NCBI RefSeq assembly: GCF_000091325.1
Contig: NC_014012.1
Location: forward strand, 1,550,001 to 1,614,000
DNA: 64,000 bases
Reading direction: 5' to 3'
DNA from: Shewanella violacea DSS12
Lineage (GTDB): Bacteria; Pseudomonadota; Gammaproteobacteria; Enterobacterales; Shewanellaceae
Positions 15,460-25,877 of the stretch are shown here, one piece after another. A program made the translations under genes and the position numbers. The notes under the pieces are model-generated. The model saw nothing but the letters and a program-made list of their open reading frames with translations. It ran no database searches and was not told where the DNA came from. Positions within the stretch are counted from its first letter, which is position 1. Every line of letters starts with the position of its first letter.

Positions 15460-15762
15460 ATGATAGCTAAATTATGTAAATTGGCAGCAGCTGCCACTCT
15501 CGGACTTGGCATTTCCAATGCGTGGGCAGCAGATATCGTACATCAAGGCACAGTGTTACAGACCATGAATGGCGGCGGCTATACTTATATCCAGATCCAA
15601 GAGTCTGATAAGACCATCTGGGCTGCGGGACCTCAGGTCGACATTAAGAAAGGTGATAAGGTTGTGGTTCAAGAACAGATGTGGATGAATGACTTTACCT
15701 GTAAGACATTAGATCACACCTTCGAAGAGCTACTGTTCGTAGGACGTATCGATAAGAAATAA
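15460..15762 (+). CDS. Periplasmic NrfJ-like small protein
   Basis: This 100-residue exported protein has a signal peptide (about 1-23, ending NAWAA). The mature part is a compact beta domain (GTVLQTMNGGGYTYIQIQESDKTIWAAGPQVDIKKGDKVVV) typical of the NrfJ-like/OB-fold proteins common in Shewanella, whose function is poorly known. NrfJ takes its name from association with nitrite-reductase clusters, but no such genes are nearby. A single cysteine (FTCKTL) follows a methionine-containing stretch (QMWMND), which could suggest metal or redox interaction. That is speculation. Confidence 0.7.
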   Translation: MIAKLCKLAAAATLGLGISNAWAADIVHQGTVLQTMNGGGYTYIQIQESDKTIWAAGPQVDIKKGDKVVVQEQMWMNDFTCKTLDHTFEELLFVGRIDKK

Positions 15763-15902
15763 ATAGCCTTAGCCTAACGAATACCGTTTTGAGAATGTTG
15801 GCTCGATTACTCTGGTGATCGCCACTATTTTTTATGTTTATCTTATTCCAATCCTGATGCAAAATACCCTTATCTTCCTCTTATAATATCAGTCCTTGCC
15901 TA

Positions 15903-16400
15903 ATGTACTCAGTGATCCCCTATCAGGCTGCTTATGCCCTTAGTGTTAGTCAAATCTTCCATGAGGCCATACACGCTATCGATGATCTGCAATACAGCCC
16001 AGCACACAAGGCCGCCTGGTCGGCTAAACCGAGATCTTCCTATCATTGGCATAAACGTTTGTCGCGTTCACGAGCCTGGATTGTGGTGGATACGAGCCAA
16101 ATCGTAGCGGGGAGGCCTAAGTGTTGTGGATTTATTAATCTAGAAACGAGATTTTATAGTCTGGGATATATAGATAGTCTGTATGTGCATCCTGAGCATC
16201 AGGGTAATGGATTAGCACGGGCTCTCTATGAGGGACTTGAGCTGTGGGCTAAAGATCGAGGCTACCCTGAGTTGAGTGTGGATGCATCTATCTTGTCTAA
16301 GGAAGTCTTCCTATCCTATGGCTTTAAGGTTAAACATAGAAGTTATCAGGAAAAACTTGGCCAGGTGATCATGGGTTTCTTGATGAGCAAGTCTCTATAG
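15903..16400 (+). CDS. GNAT family N-acetyltransferase
   Basis: This 165-residue single-domain GNAT protein shows the acetyl-CoA binding motif A as IDSLYVHPEHQGNGLARALYEGLELWA (about 95-121) and motif B around LSVDASILSKEVFLSYGFKV. The substrate cannot be told. The start at 15903 is weak, because the sequence before it lacks a good ribosome-binding site. It is followed by the paired hairpins at 16430-16472 and convergent with the phosphatase gene. Confidence 0.85.
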   Translation: MYSVIPYQAAYALSVSQIFHEAIHAIDDLQYSPAHKAAWSAKPRSSYHWHKRLSRSRAWIVVDTSQIVAGRPKCCGFINLETRFYSLGYIDSLYVHPEHQGNGLARALYEGLELWAKDRGYPELSVDASILSKEVFLSYGFKVKHRSYQEKLGQVIMGFLMSKSL

Positions 16401-16429
16401 ATTCAGTGGAAAACAATGCTAAATGAACA

Positions 16430-16472
16430 GGCTTATTTATAAGCCGACCTAAGCGTCTGTGCCAGGCTTAGG
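16430..16472. terminator. Twin hairpins between convergent genes
   Basis: GGCTTAT/ATAAGCC (16430-16445) is followed by ACCTAAGC/GCTTAGGT (16447-16472). No T-run is present, so termination is inferred only from the convergent setting. Confidence 0.45.
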
Positions 16473-16535
16473 TTGTGCTGCATGCAGACTGATTTTCTAT
16501 GGTATTCGTACTGGCTTAACTCGCTATCCGTGTCG

Positions 16536-18305
16536 TTATTTTTTCGCTTCTCTGTGACTGGTATAACTCACATGAGGCGATAATGTCTGCTCAAGACTTC
16601 GCTCACGTTTCATGAAACGGATAAAGGCGTTGGGCAGAGTTAGCTCCTCGAGAGGACGTTGCCACTGTGCTTTAAGTAGAGGGTGATATCCCTCCTTTCC
16701 CGAGGCCGTATAGGCCGAAGATACTCCGACATAATGTTGCTCTTTATCTATGACTAGCCACTTCTCTTGAGGGCTATTCGGGCACATTATCTCAAGGGTC
16801 AGGATACGTTTTCCTTGTGGCTTTCTGCCGTCGTAACAATATTTAAGTCCATAGGTGTAGGGGAAACTGCCTGCACCTGTGCCTGTGACGCTGTTGTTTG
16901 TTGCCGAGTTAATTGCCGATTCTAAGGTTTCAAACAGGTATAGGCCTAAGATACGATATTTAACTAATGGCAGATCGAAGGGCAATAAGCGGCCAACAAC
17001 ATCGGCTAAGGTCAGCTCTCCCTTACTCAAAGATTGACGCACACCGCCGGCATTATGCAGGGCAAAATCGACATCTGGGTGTATGCGCTTCGTCTCATGG
17101 TAGATACTTTTACTGACCCAAGGTGCTATTTCACTGCCGTGTGGCAGGGCTTTACTGGGTAAACGTGTATGAACGAGATCTCTGGGGATAAAGCCCAACA
17201 CCTGTTTGTCCATTGCGGCTATGGCCGGCCGATACTCAGATGCGATAATCTGGACTATCTGTGGGTCTTGCTGGTGCCAGAGAATCCCTGGATGCTGCTC
17301 AAGCTGAGCGCGGATGGCAATAAAATCTTCAGCGGTTACCCCTTGGGCTGACTCGAGAATAAATTGCTCATCTAACATGAAATAGTTGTGGCCTTCGAGG
17401 CGAGTGACTTGGCCTGTAGAATTAAATTCAATGTCCGCCAGACCTAAGGTTTCGGCATGTTTACCCGCATGCAGTATCGGCGTGTTGTTGACTCGTTCTC
17501 CATAAGAGATGGCACTCAAGCCAAAGGGTTTGAAATCCCCCTGTAGAGTATGGCTATGACCGCCCACGATAAGACTAATCCCATCCACAGCGTCGGCAAG
17601 TAACCTATCTTGATCTAGCCCAAGATGACTCAGGACTATGATATGGTCGACACCTTGAGCTTTAAGGTGTTCAACGGTTTTTTTTGTGGTCTCGATGGCA
17701 TTGACAAAATAGGTGTCAGGATCCGGTCGTGCAATATCTGCCATCTGATCTAAGGTGATACCGACAATCGCCAGAGGCTTATCACTAAGCTGCTTTATTA
17801 ACACCTTGGCCCTGCCAGTCTGGCTATCATAGTCGAGCAGGCGAGGATGACCACTCATTGGGCTCTCCTTAGCAGCATCTTCTCGGCTCAAGTCCATATT
17901 ACCGGCCAGCAGTGGGAAGTTGATGTTGTTGAGAAAGGCCAATACCGGAGCGTTACCCGCATCTATTTCATGATTGCCCAGTACCATGGCATCGGGTCTG
18001 AGCTGGTTCAACAGATGGGCATTGGCTACGCCTTTGAACTGGCGAAAATACAGGGTCCCCTGAAAACTATCACCGCCATGGAGGAAGATATAATCTTGAT
18101 TAGCCTGCTGTGCCTGGATTTTTGCTTGATTTAATTGGTGCTGGATGCGCGCGTAACCACCAGTGTGACTGTATACATCGAACTTTTTCCCGGCATTGGT
18201 CAATGAAAATTTTACACGACTGGGGTCGAAGTGAGAGTGAGTGTCATTGATGTGGGCAAGTTTAAGCGTGTATGTCTGGGGCATTGCATCATTTCTGTAT
18301 TTCAT
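16536..18305 (-). CDS. UshA/CpdB-family metallophosphatase (5'-nucleotidase-like)
   Basis: This 589-residue protein has an N-terminal calcineurin-like phosphoesterase domain (HINDTHSHFD near 18-26, GNHEIDAGN, SHLGLDQD, GGHSHTL are the dinuclear metal ligands) and a C-terminal 5'-nucleotidase domain (about 350-570; NAGGVRQSLSKGELTLADV). Family members hydrolyse nucleotides or UDP-sugars in the periplasm. No signal peptide is visible, so it is either cytoplasmic (YfkN/YunD-like) or its start is misplaced. ATG codons at 18305 and 18284 are both possible, with no clear Shine-Dalgarno. Downstream of the CNNM gene on the same strand but separated from it by a terminator. Confidence 0.88.
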   Translation of the reverse strand: MKYRNDAMPQTYTLKLAHINDTHSHFDPSRVKFSLTNAGKKFDVYSHTGGYARIQHQLNQAKIQAQQANQDYIFLHGGDSFQGTLYFRQFKGVANAHLLNQLRPDAMVLGNHEIDAGNAPVLAFLNNINFPLLAGNMDLSREDAAKESPMSGHPRLLDYDSQTGRAKVLIKQLSDKPLAIVGITLDQMADIARPDPDTYFVNAIETTKKTVEHLKAQGVDHIIVLSHLGLDQDRLLADAVDGISLIVGGHSHTLQGDFKPFGLSAISYGERVNNTPILHAGKHAETLGLADIEFNSTGQVTRLEGHNYFMLDEQFILESAQGVTAEDFIAIRAQLEQHPGILWHQQDPQIVQIIASEYRPAIAAMDKQVLGFIPRDLVHTRLPSKALPHGSEIAPWVSKSIYHETKRIHPDVDFALHNAGGVRQSLSKGELTLADVVGRLLPFDLPLVKYRILGLYLFETLESAINSATNNSVTGTGAGSFPYTYGLKYCYDGRKPQGKRILTLEIMCPNSPQEKWLVIDKEQHYVGVSSAYTASGKEGYHPLLKAQWQRPLEELTLPNAFIRFMKRERSLEQTLSPHVSYTSHREAKK

Positions 18306-18340
18306 TCGGGGGACGATACTATCATCGAATCCATGAGACC

Positions 18341-18368
18341 AAAAAGGGAAACTTATGTTTCCCTTTTT
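18341..18368 (-). terminator. Terminator after CNNM gene
   Basis: Perfect 12-bp stem AAAAAGGGAAAC / GTTTCCCTTTTT with a 4-nt loop. On the minus strand it ends transcription from the CNNM gene. Its A/T ends would also work on the other strand. Confidence 0.8.
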
Positions 18369-18398
18369 CGGTTTTGTAACAGAGCGTGATCACTCAAA

Positions 18399-19496
18399 CT
18401 AATTCTTGGATGATCTATTCTTTGGCGTCTGCAGATAAGAGTCGAACTCACCGTTATCGGAGAGGCGTATGCCTTTATCTATCATGCGTTTCTCCCATAA
18501 TTTACGGGCGAGTTGTTGCATGTCGGTGACTGGGTCATTACTGTCGACGATCTCGAGTCCTAACAGGGACTCAATGATATCTTCCAGAGTCACAATACCT
18601 TCACCTGTACCGTACTCGTTGACGACCATGGCTATCTTGCTATTGCGTTTAATTAACAGCTGAAACAAGGGTAAAACCTTAGCCGTTTCAGGCACGATAA
18701 CCAGATTATGCTTTAAGTCACCAATAGGCGCCTGAGGCGAATTACGTTCTTCCAGCAAGATATCGTTTCGATTAATAAAACCTATGACATCATCGGGATC
18801 TTTATCAAAAATAGGGATTCGGCTAAACGGTGTGGCCTTGTGACGTAATGCAAACTCTTTATTTGATAGCGAGGTCGGCAAGCTAAACATGACGGTTCTT
18901 GGGGTCATGATCGCGGTCACTGGCATCTCTTTCACCGACAGCATCTGGGTCAAAATTTTAGATTCTTGCTCGTCCAGTTCACCAGATTCATGACCTATCT
19001 TAGCCATTGCACTCATCTCTTGACGGATATACTGACCGTTATCACCTTTGCCCAGAAGGCGGGTGACCTGGCTGGACATCCAAATAAGCGGCTTAGTGAA
19101 ACGTTCCATCCACAATAGGGCGACCGAAACACTAGGGGCTAGCTTACGCCAATGATTTGCGCCTAGGGTCTTAGGGATGATCTCTGAGAAGAACAGGATT
19201 AAGAAGGTAAGCACAGCGGAAAATACACCGAGCATATCATCACCAAATACTTTAGCGGCCTGGGCACCGGCAACAGCCGCACCTACAGTGTGGGCTATGG
19301 TGTTTAGGGTCAGGATTGAAACCAGAGGCGACTCTACATTTTCTTTCTGACGTCCCAGTCTTTTAGCGGCTTCCGGATTAGATTGAGATAAATATGCAAC
19401 ATAGCTAGGCGTGACTGAAAGCAGAACCGCTTCGAAAACACTACAAAGGAAGGAGACTCCAATAGCGACAGCTACAATAGTAATGAGGGTGATCAT
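18399..19496 (-). CDS. CNNM/DUF21-CBS membrane protein
   Basis: This 365-residue protein has an N-terminal DUF21/CNNM transmembrane domain (about 1-170; SVFEAVLLSVTPSYV, the SEIIPKTLGANHWRKLAP motif) and a tandem CBS-domain pair (about 190-320; MSVKEMPVTAIMTPRTVMFSL, VVNEYGTGEGIVTLEDIIESLLG). Related proteins are implicated in Mg2+ or Co2+ export and adenosine-nucleotide sensing. The C-terminal CorC_HlyC domain of longer relatives is absent and is replaced by a short tail. At least three membrane spans are predicted. The conserved GxxE-like VTLEDIIE motif of the CBS linker is intact. Confidence 0.88.
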   Translation of the reverse strand: MITLITIVAVAIGVSFLCSVFEAVLLSVTPSYVAYLSQSNPEAAKRLGRQKENVESPLVSILTLNTIAHTVGAAVAGAQAAKVFGDDMLGVFSAVLTFLILFFSEIIPKTLGANHWRKLAPSVSVALLWMERFTKPLIWMSSQVTRLLGKGDNGQYIRQEMSAMAKIGHESGELDEQESKILTQMLSVKEMPVTAIMTPRTVMFSLPTSLSNKEFALRHKATPFSRIPIFDKDPDDVIGFINRNDILLEERNSPQAPIGDLKHNLVIVPETAKVLPLFQLLIKRNSKIAMVVNEYGTGEGIVTLEDIIESLLGLEIVDSNDPVTDMQQLARKLWEKRMIDKGIRLSDNGEFDSYLQTPKNRSSKN

Positions 19497-19960
19497 TTAG
19501 GGAATTACATTGACGGACCGATATTAGCCCATATGAATTCTATCATAACCCTCAATCACTACAAGGCTGATGCATGCGCTAGATGGGATCAGGGGGTGAA
19601 ATTTAGACATCGACCCAGTTAAGGCTAGGCTAGTTAGAGTCGATAAGGGGTCATTTGCGATATGCCTGAATTGAAAACTTTGGGAGACATTAGGACATAT
19701 TTATCTTTAGGGATTAAATATCCACCGCCCTTAATTAACATCTGGTTAGTGTGTTATAGATGGTTTATCTAGGATTGGATGAAAACTAGAGCGTGGGTAA
19801 GGCTTAAGTCGCAGTCGTTAGTAAGACCGCACAAGCTCTGGTTTACTCAATGAGTAAAAAGAGTAAAGGCCAACAGGCTCTATCTAATATACGCACAAAT
19901 CTGTATAATTCGCCGCCCTGTGGCAGGTATTAGACCCGTTAAGTGTTGAGGTTAGTCAAA
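19497..19960. promoter_or_regulatory. Divergent gap with candidate rlmN promoter
   Basis: This gap lies between the divergent CNNM and rlmN genes. A perfect TATAAT preceded by TG (19904-19909) lies 52 bp before the rlmN start, giving a leader of about 45 nt. No good -35 was found at 16-18 bp. The rest of the gap holds nothing I can name. Confidence 0.4.
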
Positions 19961-21082
19961 ATGAGTGAAAAGAAGATCAATTTATTGGATCTGGATCGTA
20001 AAGGATTGAGAGCATTATTCACCGATATGGGTGAGAAGCCGTTCCGTGCGGATCAGCTGATGAAGTGGATTTATCATTTTGGCGTCAGTGACTTCGAACT
20101 TATGACTAATATCAATAAGGGACTGAGGGCTAAACTTGCCGCGCGTTGTGAAATTACCGCGCCGCAAATATCCAGTTATCAGAAGTCAGAAGACGGCACG
20201 ATTAAATTTGCCATCAATGTAGGTGATGGTCAGGAAGTTGAGACCGTGTATATCCCCGAAGGTGATAGAGCCACTCTGTGTGTGTCTTCACAAGTTGGTT
20301 GTGCGCTGGAATGCACCTTCTGTTCGACGGCTCAGCAAGGATTCAACCGTAATTTGACTGTCTCTGAAATTATCGGTCAAGTGTGGCGTGTTGCCGATTT
20401 TATCGGTTTCATCAAAGACACCGGCGAACGCCCAATCACTAATGTGGTGATGATGGGCATGGGCGAACCTCTGTTAAATCTTAAAAACGTGATTCCGGCT
20501 ATGGATATCATGCTAGATGATTTTGGTTTCAGCTTGTCTAAAAGGCGCGTGACCTTGTCTACTTCGGGTGTTGTTCCAGCCTTAGATATACTTGGTGATG
20601 CCATAGATGTTGCTCTTGCTGTGAGTATTCATGCAGCCAATGATGAATTACGTGATGTCTTAGTGCCGGTTAATAAGAAGTATCCTCTTGAGGAGTTCTT
20701 AGCCGCTATTCGTCGTTATATCGCTAAGTCTAATGCTAACCGAGGTCGTGTCACTGTAGAGTATGTGATGTTAGATCACATTAACGACAGCACAGATCAG
20801 GCCCATGAGCTGGCTAAACTGATGAAAGACACCCCATGTAAGATTAATCTAATTCCATTTAATCCATATCCTGGTTCTCCATACGGTCGTTCTTCTAATT
20901 CTCGTATCGATCGTTTCTCTAAAGTCTTGATGGAATATGGCTTCACAGTCATAGTGAGAAAGACTCGTGGAGACGATATCGATGCTGCCTGTGGACAGTT
21001 GGCGGGCGATATTCGAGATAGAACCAAGCGTTTAGCGAAAAAACGCATGCAAGAGAACCAAATATCAGTCACAATAAACTAA
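19961..21082 (+). CDS. rlmN: 23S rRNA/tRNA m2A methyltransferase RlmN
   Basis: This 373-residue radical-SAM enzyme methylates C2 of A2503 in 23S rRNA and A37 of some tRNAs. The CxxxCxxC cluster reads CALECTFC (C114, C118, C121). The C-terminal methyl-carrying cysteine is C344 in DIDAACGQL. Motifs [11 protein letters not shown] and [10 protein letters not shown] are intact. The ATG at 19961 is preceded by GAGGT at 8 bp. An upstream in-frame GTG at 19943 is not needed. It heads the rlmN-pilW-rodZ-ispG run. Confidence 0.97.
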   Translation: MSEKKINLLDLDRKGLRALFTDMGEKPFRADQLMKWIYHFGVSDFELMTNINKGLRAKLAARCEITAPQISSYQKSEDGTIKFAINVGDGQEVETVYIPEGDRATLCVSSQVGCALECTFCSTAQQGFNRNLTVSEIIGQVWRVADFIGFIKDTGERPITNVVMMGMGEPLLNLKNVIPAMDIMLDDFGFSLSKRRVTLSTSGVVPALDILGDAIDVALAVSIHAANDELRDVLVPVNKKYPLEEFLAAIRRYIAKSNANRGRVTVEYVMLDHINDSTDQAHELAKLMKDTPCKINLIPFNPYPGSPYGRSSNSRIDRFSKVLMEYGFTVIVRKTRGDDIDAACGQLAGDIRDRTKRLAKKRMQENQISVTIN

Positions 21083-21114
21083 CTCTCTGAATATTTAGGT
21101 AGATAGGCTTGCTA

Positions 21115-21903
21115 ATGATGCAAGGATTGCTAAGACTTACCCCGTTACTCATCTTGTCTACAAGCTTGTTGACTGGCTGTGTGTCTGAGCGGGTATACAC
21201 AGGCACTGACATACCTGTTGCCGAGAGAACTTTTGATAATGTTGCGGCCGCCAAACAGCGAGCGCAGCTCGGCCTCACGTATTTACAGAGAGGCAATAGC
21301 GCCCAAGCTAAGTTTAACTTGAATAAGGCGCTGAAATTTGCGCCTAACATCGAAGCCGTCAATGTCTCTATGGCGCATTATTACCAGTTCGTAGGTGAGC
21401 TGGATATTGCCGAGACTTATTATCGAAAGGCTATCGTAAGTACTGATGCGACCGGTGATGGTATGAACAACTTCGGTGTGTTTCTGTGTCAGCAGAAAAA
21501 GTATGAAGAATCAGAGAAGGTGTTTCTTAAGGCGATAAAACTGCCTAAATATACCCGTGCTTCAGCGAGTTATGAAAACCTAGGTATCTGTAGCCGTAAG
21601 GCTGGAAACCTTGAGAAAGCGCAGAAATATTTTAGAATGGCGCTTAAATATGATCCAAGAAGACAAGTGTCTTTAATTGAATTAACCGAGATCAACGTCG
21701 ATACGGGTGACTACCTCAAAGCACGTACTCAACTCCTTAGCTATCACAGAGTTATTGCAGAGTCAGCCGAGAGTTTGACGTTGGGAATAAAAATTGAACA
21801 AGGCTTAAATGATCTAAATGCAGCAAGGAAATTTGGTATTTTACTCTTAGCTAAATTTCCTGCATCGGTCGAAGCCAAACAGTATCGAGCTAGTATGCAA
21901 TAA
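21115..21903 (+). CDS. pilW: Type IV pilus biogenesis lipoprotein PilW/PilF
   Basis: This lipoprotein of about 262 residues is the pilotin-like TPR protein that helps the PilQ secretin multimerise in the outer membrane. The signal ends in lipobox LLTGC. TPR repeats follow from about residue 45 (RAQLGLTYLQRGNSAQAKFNLNKAL, AETYYRKAI, SASYENLGICSRKAGNLEKAQKYFRMALKYDPR). The start is ATG at 21115 or 21118, with AGG 7-10 bp before. A TTG at 21109 is unlikely. It lies 32 bp after rlmN. Its stop overlaps the next start (TAATG), so it is coupled to rodZ. Confidence 0.93.
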   Translation: MMQGLLRLTPLLILSTSLLTGCVSERVYTGTDIPVAERTFDNVAAAKQRAQLGLTYLQRGNSAQAKFNLNKALKFAPNIEAVNVSMAHYYQFVGELDIAETYYRKAIVSTDATGDGMNNFGVFLCQQKKYEESEKVFLKAIKLPKYTRASASYENLGICSRKAGNLEKAQKYFRMALKYDPRRQVSLIELTEINVDTGDYLKARTQLLSYHRVIAESAESLTLGIKIEQGLNDLNAARKFGILLLAKFPASVEAKQYRASMQ

Positions 21904-22922
21904 TGACTAATAAACAAATCAATATGCTAAAGGATGAAGCAGATACACACCAGGATAGACTCGATAGCGAAACGATAGGGTCACTGTTAAGACAATCCCG
22001 TGAAAACATGGGAGCCAGTGTTGCCGATATTGCCGGGCAACTGAAACTTAGACCCTGTATCGTTAAAGATATCGAAGCAGATAATTTTGATCAGATTGCA
22101 TCTCCCACCTATGTGAAAGGTTATGTAAAAAACTTTGCCCGCATAGTTCAAGCCGATGAAAAGGCTATTTTACGTTGCTTGAATAATCAAATTCACCAAG
22201 ATCCAGATCCTGAAATGCAAAGTTTTTCCCGTAAAACGACGCGACAGACACTGGATGGCAGACTCATGTTTGCCACTTACTTGATCGCCTTCATTTTATT
22301 GGCACTGCTAGTGTTATGGTGGGTGCAGAAGTCAGATACGCTCTCATCTCTCGACATTTCTAAGCCTAGCGTCGAAGAACTAGCAGACTCACAAATTGAT
22401 TCAAACCTAAGTGCCAACATTTCTCTCGATGCTGGCACTAGTAATGCCGCTACTGGTATCGAAAACATCAGTGATGACTTAATTGAACATGTAAATGATG
22501 CCTTAAGTGGCAATACGTCCTCAATAGATACACAGGCTGCTGAGATTAGTGAGAGCATTTCTACACCTACACCTACACCTGAGCTAAATGACGCGCCTAA
22601 GCCAAGTTCATTAATTATTGATGAGACTGAGGCACAAGCTAAACCAGTTACTCAGCCTGTTACCCTGTCAGCCAATCAAGCTGCACTCATTTTGAGTTTT
22701 TCCGCTGATTGCTGGCTCAACGTGACAGATGCCACGGGTAAAGTGCTAGTTAACGATCTTAAAAAAGCGGGTGAACTGCTTAATATTTCTGGCAAAACGC
22801 CATTTAAATTAACCTTAGGTGCCCCACAAGCTGTGAGCATAAAGCTCAACGGTAAAACCGTAAGCTTGGCTACTTTCCCTCGTGGACGAGTGGCTCGATT
22901 AACCCTTCCTTTAGCTGGCTGA
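21903..22922 (+). CDS. rodZ: Cell-shape protein RodZ
   Basis: This 339-residue bitopic membrane protein links cytoplasmic MreB filaments to the elongation machinery. It has an N-terminal Cro/C1-type HTH_25 domain (about 22-90; IGSLLRQSRENMGASVADIAGQLKLRPCIVKDIE, SPTYVKGYVKNFARIV), one membrane span (about 121-140), a low-complexity Ser/Thr/Asp-rich periplasmic linker with a TPTPTP stretch, and a C-terminal DUF4115 beta domain (about 255-335). Its length and layout match the family. Start overlaps the pilW stop by one base. Confidence 0.95.
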   Translation: MTNKQINMLKDEADTHQDRLDSETIGSLLRQSRENMGASVADIAGQLKLRPCIVKDIEADNFDQIASPTYVKGYVKNFARIVQADEKAILRCLNNQIHQDPDPEMQSFSRKTTRQTLDGRLMFATYLIAFILLALLVLWWVQKSDTLSSLDISKPSVEELADSQIDSNLSANISLDAGTSNAATGIENISDDLIEHVNDALSGNTSSIDTQAAEISESISTPTPTPELNDAPKPSSLIIDETEAQAKPVTQPVTLSANQAALILSFSADCWLNVTDATGKVLVNDLKKAGELLNISGKTPFKLTLGAPQAVSIKLNGKTVSLATFPRGRVARLTLPLAG

Positions 22923-23043
22923 ATCGTATTTTTACCCTAGGCGTAATGATTCAATAATCATCTTTTTCTCAGATGTTATTTAATCTAATGACTAGGGTTA
23001 AACTTGCCGCTGAATGCGATAAACAGGATATAGAGTAAATAAG

Positions 23044-24159
23044 ATGTACAACGAAAACCCGATAATAAGACGTGCTTCTACCCGTATCTATGTTGGAAAT
23101 GTTCCCATAGGTGATGGTGCGCCAATAGCTGTTCAGTCGATGACCAATACTCGAACGACTGATGTTGCAGCTACGGTGGCTCAGATCAATGCTCTTGAAA
23201 ATGTCGGCGCCGATATAGTGCGTGTTTCGGTGCCTACCATGGATGCCGCCGAAGCGTTTAAGTTGATTAAACAGCAAACTAATATCCCTTTGATTGCCGA
23301 TATTCATTTCGATTATCGTATCGCACTTCAAGTGGCAGAATATGGCGTAGATTGTCTGCGTATTAATCCGGGTAATATAGGCAACGAAGAGCGTATTCGC
23401 AGTGTTGTCGAGTGTGCACGGGACAAGAATATTCCTATCCGCATAGGTATCAATGGCGGTTCGTTAGAAAAAGACTTGATGGATAAGTACAAGGAGCCGA
23501 CGCCGGCAGCCTTGCTAGAATCCGCTATGCGTCATGTGGATATCTTAGATAGACTCAATTTCGATCAGTTTAAAGTCAGTGTCAAAGCTTCCGATGTGTT
23601 CTTAGCCGTGGAAGCCTATCGTTTACTGGCTAAACAAATCGTACAACCTCTTCACTTGGGGATCACCGAAGCCGGTGGTGCCAGAGCCGGTTCGGTAAAA
23701 TCTGCCGTCGGCCTAGGCATGCTATTAGCCGAAGGCATAGGTGATACCTTACGTATCTCCTTGGCCGCCGATCCTATCGAAGAGATCAAGGTCGGTTTCG
23801 ACATCTTGAAATCATTGCGTATTCGTTCCCGTGGTATCAACTTCATTGCGTGCCCGTCATGCTCGCGTCAAGAGTTCGATGTTATCGCTACAGTGAATGA
23901 GCTTGAACGACGTTTAGAAGATATCGTCACGCCCATGGATGTGTCTATCATAGGTTGTGTGGTAAACGGCCCGGGTGAAGCTCTGGTATCAGACATAGGT
24001 CTGACGGGCGGTCATCGCAAGAGTGGTTATTTCAATGCTGGTGTGAGACAGAAAGAGCGTTTCGATAATGACAACATAGTCGACTCTTTGGAAGCCAAGA
24101 TTCGAGCTAAAGCCTCTATGATTAACGACAGAATTCCAGCCAAAGATCTCAGCAAATAA
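23044..24159 (+). CDS. ispG: 4-hydroxy-3-methylbut-2-enyl diphosphate synthase IspG
   Basis: This 371-residue cytoplasmic iron-sulfur enzyme catalyses the penultimate step of the MEP isoprenoid pathway, converting MEcPP to HMBPP. The TIM-barrel start [30 protein letters not shown] and the cluster ligands C270, C273 ([10 protein letters not shown]) and C305 ([10 protein letters not shown], with the following conserved Glu) are present. The gene lies 121 bp after rodZ, in the conserved rodZ-ispG-hisS order. Length is as expected. Confidence 0.97.
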   Translation: MYNENPIIRRASTRIYVGNVPIGDGAPIAVQSMTNTRTTDVAATVAQINALENVGADIVRVSVPTMDAAEAFKLIKQQTNIPLIADIHFDYRIALQVAEYGVDCLRINPGNIGNEERIRSVVECARDKNIPIRIGINGGSLEKDLMDKYKEPTPAALLESAMRHVDILDRLNFDQFKVSVKASDVFLAVEAYRLLAKQIVQPLHLGITEAGGARAGSVKSAVGLGMLLAEGIGDTLRISLAADPIEEIKVGFDILKSLRIRSRGINFIACPSCSRQEFDVIATVNELERRLEDIVTPMDVSIIGCVVNGPGEALVSDIGLTGGHRKSGYFNAGVRQKERFDNDNIVDSLEAKIRAKASMINDRIPAKDLSK

Positions 24160-24524
24160 GTACTGCAATTTAAGCATAATCCGTTTGGTTTAAAGCCAAG
24201 TCTGCTTTCTTTGTCGAGAACTGTTTGCAAATTAACAGTTTTGAGTTTGAAAATACCAACTCTTTTAAATAAGTGATCATTCAGCGGGAATTAAAAACGC
24301 TGCAGGCAAGTAAGGGGATTGAAGCTAATAGTTATTCTATATCGAGAGCCACTTGCGCAGCATAAAGTGTTTTTAAACCCGCACTAGGTGAGCTTCTCAG
24401 TGCTTCCACTTCTGCGTTGCACTGTCTCAAAAGGGAATAACCATTTCTTCAACAATGTGCCTTGAATTTAAAGCCCTGAGAAAGCTCTGAATAGGTCATA
24501 AATTTAATCGAATTGGTATTATAC
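24160..24524. other. ispG-hisS intergenic region
   Basis: No ORF of note. A possible sigma-70 -10 (TATTAT, 24517-24522) lies at the right edge, directly ahead of the hairpin at 24525. No convincing -35 is seen. The remainder appears featureless. Confidence 0.35.
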
Positions 24525-24565
24525 TGCCCTGCAAGATATACTGCGGGGCATTTTTAATTTTTTTT
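24525..24565 (+). terminator. Strong intrinsic terminator/attenuator 25 bp before hisS
   Basis: TGCCCTGC (24525-24532) pairs over eight positions with GCGGGGCA (24543-24550) and is followed by a T-rich tract to 24565. It ends only 24 bp before the hisS start codon. It may simply end ispG transcripts, or act as an attenuator if transcription of hisS starts upstream. No leader peptide rich in histidine codons was found. Confidence 0.8.
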
Positions 24566-24589
24566 AGCTAAATCGGACGAGTCTATATC

Positions 24590-25864
24590 GTGGCAAAACA
24601 GATCCAAGCGATTCGCGGAATGAACGATATTCTGCCTACCCAAAGCCCTCTATGGCAAAAACTAGAAGCTGTACTCCGTGAAACTGTGAGTGCCTACGGG
24701 TATAGTGAGATCCGTACTCCCATCGTTGAGAGTACAGACCTTTTTAAGCGTTCGATTGGTGAAGTCACCGATATTGTCGAAAAAGAGATGTATACCTTTG
24801 ATGACAGAAACGGTGACAGCTTAACCCTACGTCCTGAAGGCACAGCCTCAACCGTACGTGCGGGTAATCAACACGGTTTACTTTATAACCAAGAGCAACG
24901 CCTTTGGTATATGGGTCCTATGTTTAGGCATGAGCGACCACAGAAAGGGCGTTACCGTCAATTTAATCAGTTTGGTGTCGAAGTTTATGGCATTGGAACA
25001 GCGGATGTAGATGCTGAAGTTCTGATGCTTTCTGCTCGCCTGTGGGAGAAGCTGGGGATCACAGACCATGTGACTCTAGAGTTAAACACTTTAGGCGATC
25101 CTGCCGAGCGTGCCACATATCGTGAAGCGCTAATTGCTTATCTTGAGCAGTTTAAAGAGCAGCTTGATGAAGAAAGTCAGCGCCGTATGTATACCAATCC
25201 GCTGCGCGTGTTGGATACAAAGAACCCAGAGGTACAAGCACTTCTAGTTGATGCACCTGAGTTGATGGATTATCTTGGCGAAGAAACTCGTGCACATTTT
25301 TCACATTTATGTGAACTCTTAGACGCGGTTGGCATCAAATACGTCATTAACCCACGTTTAGTTCGTGGTTTAGATTATTATAATCGCACCGTTTTTGAGT
25401 GGGTAACGACAAGTTTGGGCTCTCAGGGTACCGTGCTTGCCGGTGGTCGTTATGACGGATTGGTCGAACAGTTAGGCGGTAAAAACACCCCAGCTGTCGG
25501 TTTTGCTATGGGTCTAGAGCGCATAGTCTTGATGTTAGAGACGCTGGAGCTGACTGATGATATTCCTGCTACTGTCGATGTATATGTCACCGCCATGGGC
25601 GATGCGAGTAAAGTTGAAGCGATTAAAATCGCCCAGGCACTTCGCACCGAGTTACCTGGTTTGAGAGTGATGAGCCATTGTGGTGGTGGAAACTTCAAGA
25701 AACAGATGAAACGCGCAGATAAGAGTGGTGCACTCATCGCCTTAGTTATCGGTGAAGATGAACTGGCCAGTAACCAAGTCGCGGTTAAATATCTGCGTGA
25801 AAAGAAAGAACAAGCTTTAGTTGCTCGTGACGGATTAGCAACTTATATCGCGGAACTGATTTAA
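24590..25864 (+). CDS. hisS: Histidyl-tRNA synthetase
   Basis: This 424-residue class II aminoacyl-tRNA synthetase charges tRNA-His. Motif 2 ([25 protein letters not shown]), the histidine A motifs ([29 protein letters not shown]) and motif 3 ([15 protein letters not shown]) are present, followed by the C-terminal anticodon-binding domain (about 325-424). The start is GTG, in agreement with the family N-terminus [15 protein letters not shown]. It begins directly after the hairpin at 24525 and is followed after 13 bp by yfgM. Confidence 0.98.
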   Translation: MAKQIQAIRGMNDILPTQSPLWQKLEAVLRETVSAYGYSEIRTPIVESTDLFKRSIGEVTDIVEKEMYTFDDRNGDSLTLRPEGTASTVRAGNQHGLLYNQEQRLWYMGPMFRHERPQKGRYRQFNQFGVEVYGIGTADVDAEVLMLSARLWEKLGITDHVTLELNTLGDPAERATYREALIAYLEQFKEQLDEESQRRMYTNPLRVLDTKNPEVQALLVDAPELMDYLGEETRAHFSHLCELLDAVGIKYVINPRLVRGLDYYNRTVFEWVTTSLGSQGTVLAGGRYDGLVEQLGGKNTPAVGFAMGLERIVLMLETLELTDDIPATVDVYVTAMGDASKVEAIKIAQALRTELPGLRVMSHCGGGNFKKQMKRADKSGALIALVIGEDELASNQVAVKYLREKKEQALVARDGLATYIAELI

Positions 25865-25877
25865 AGAGGAAGATTAC

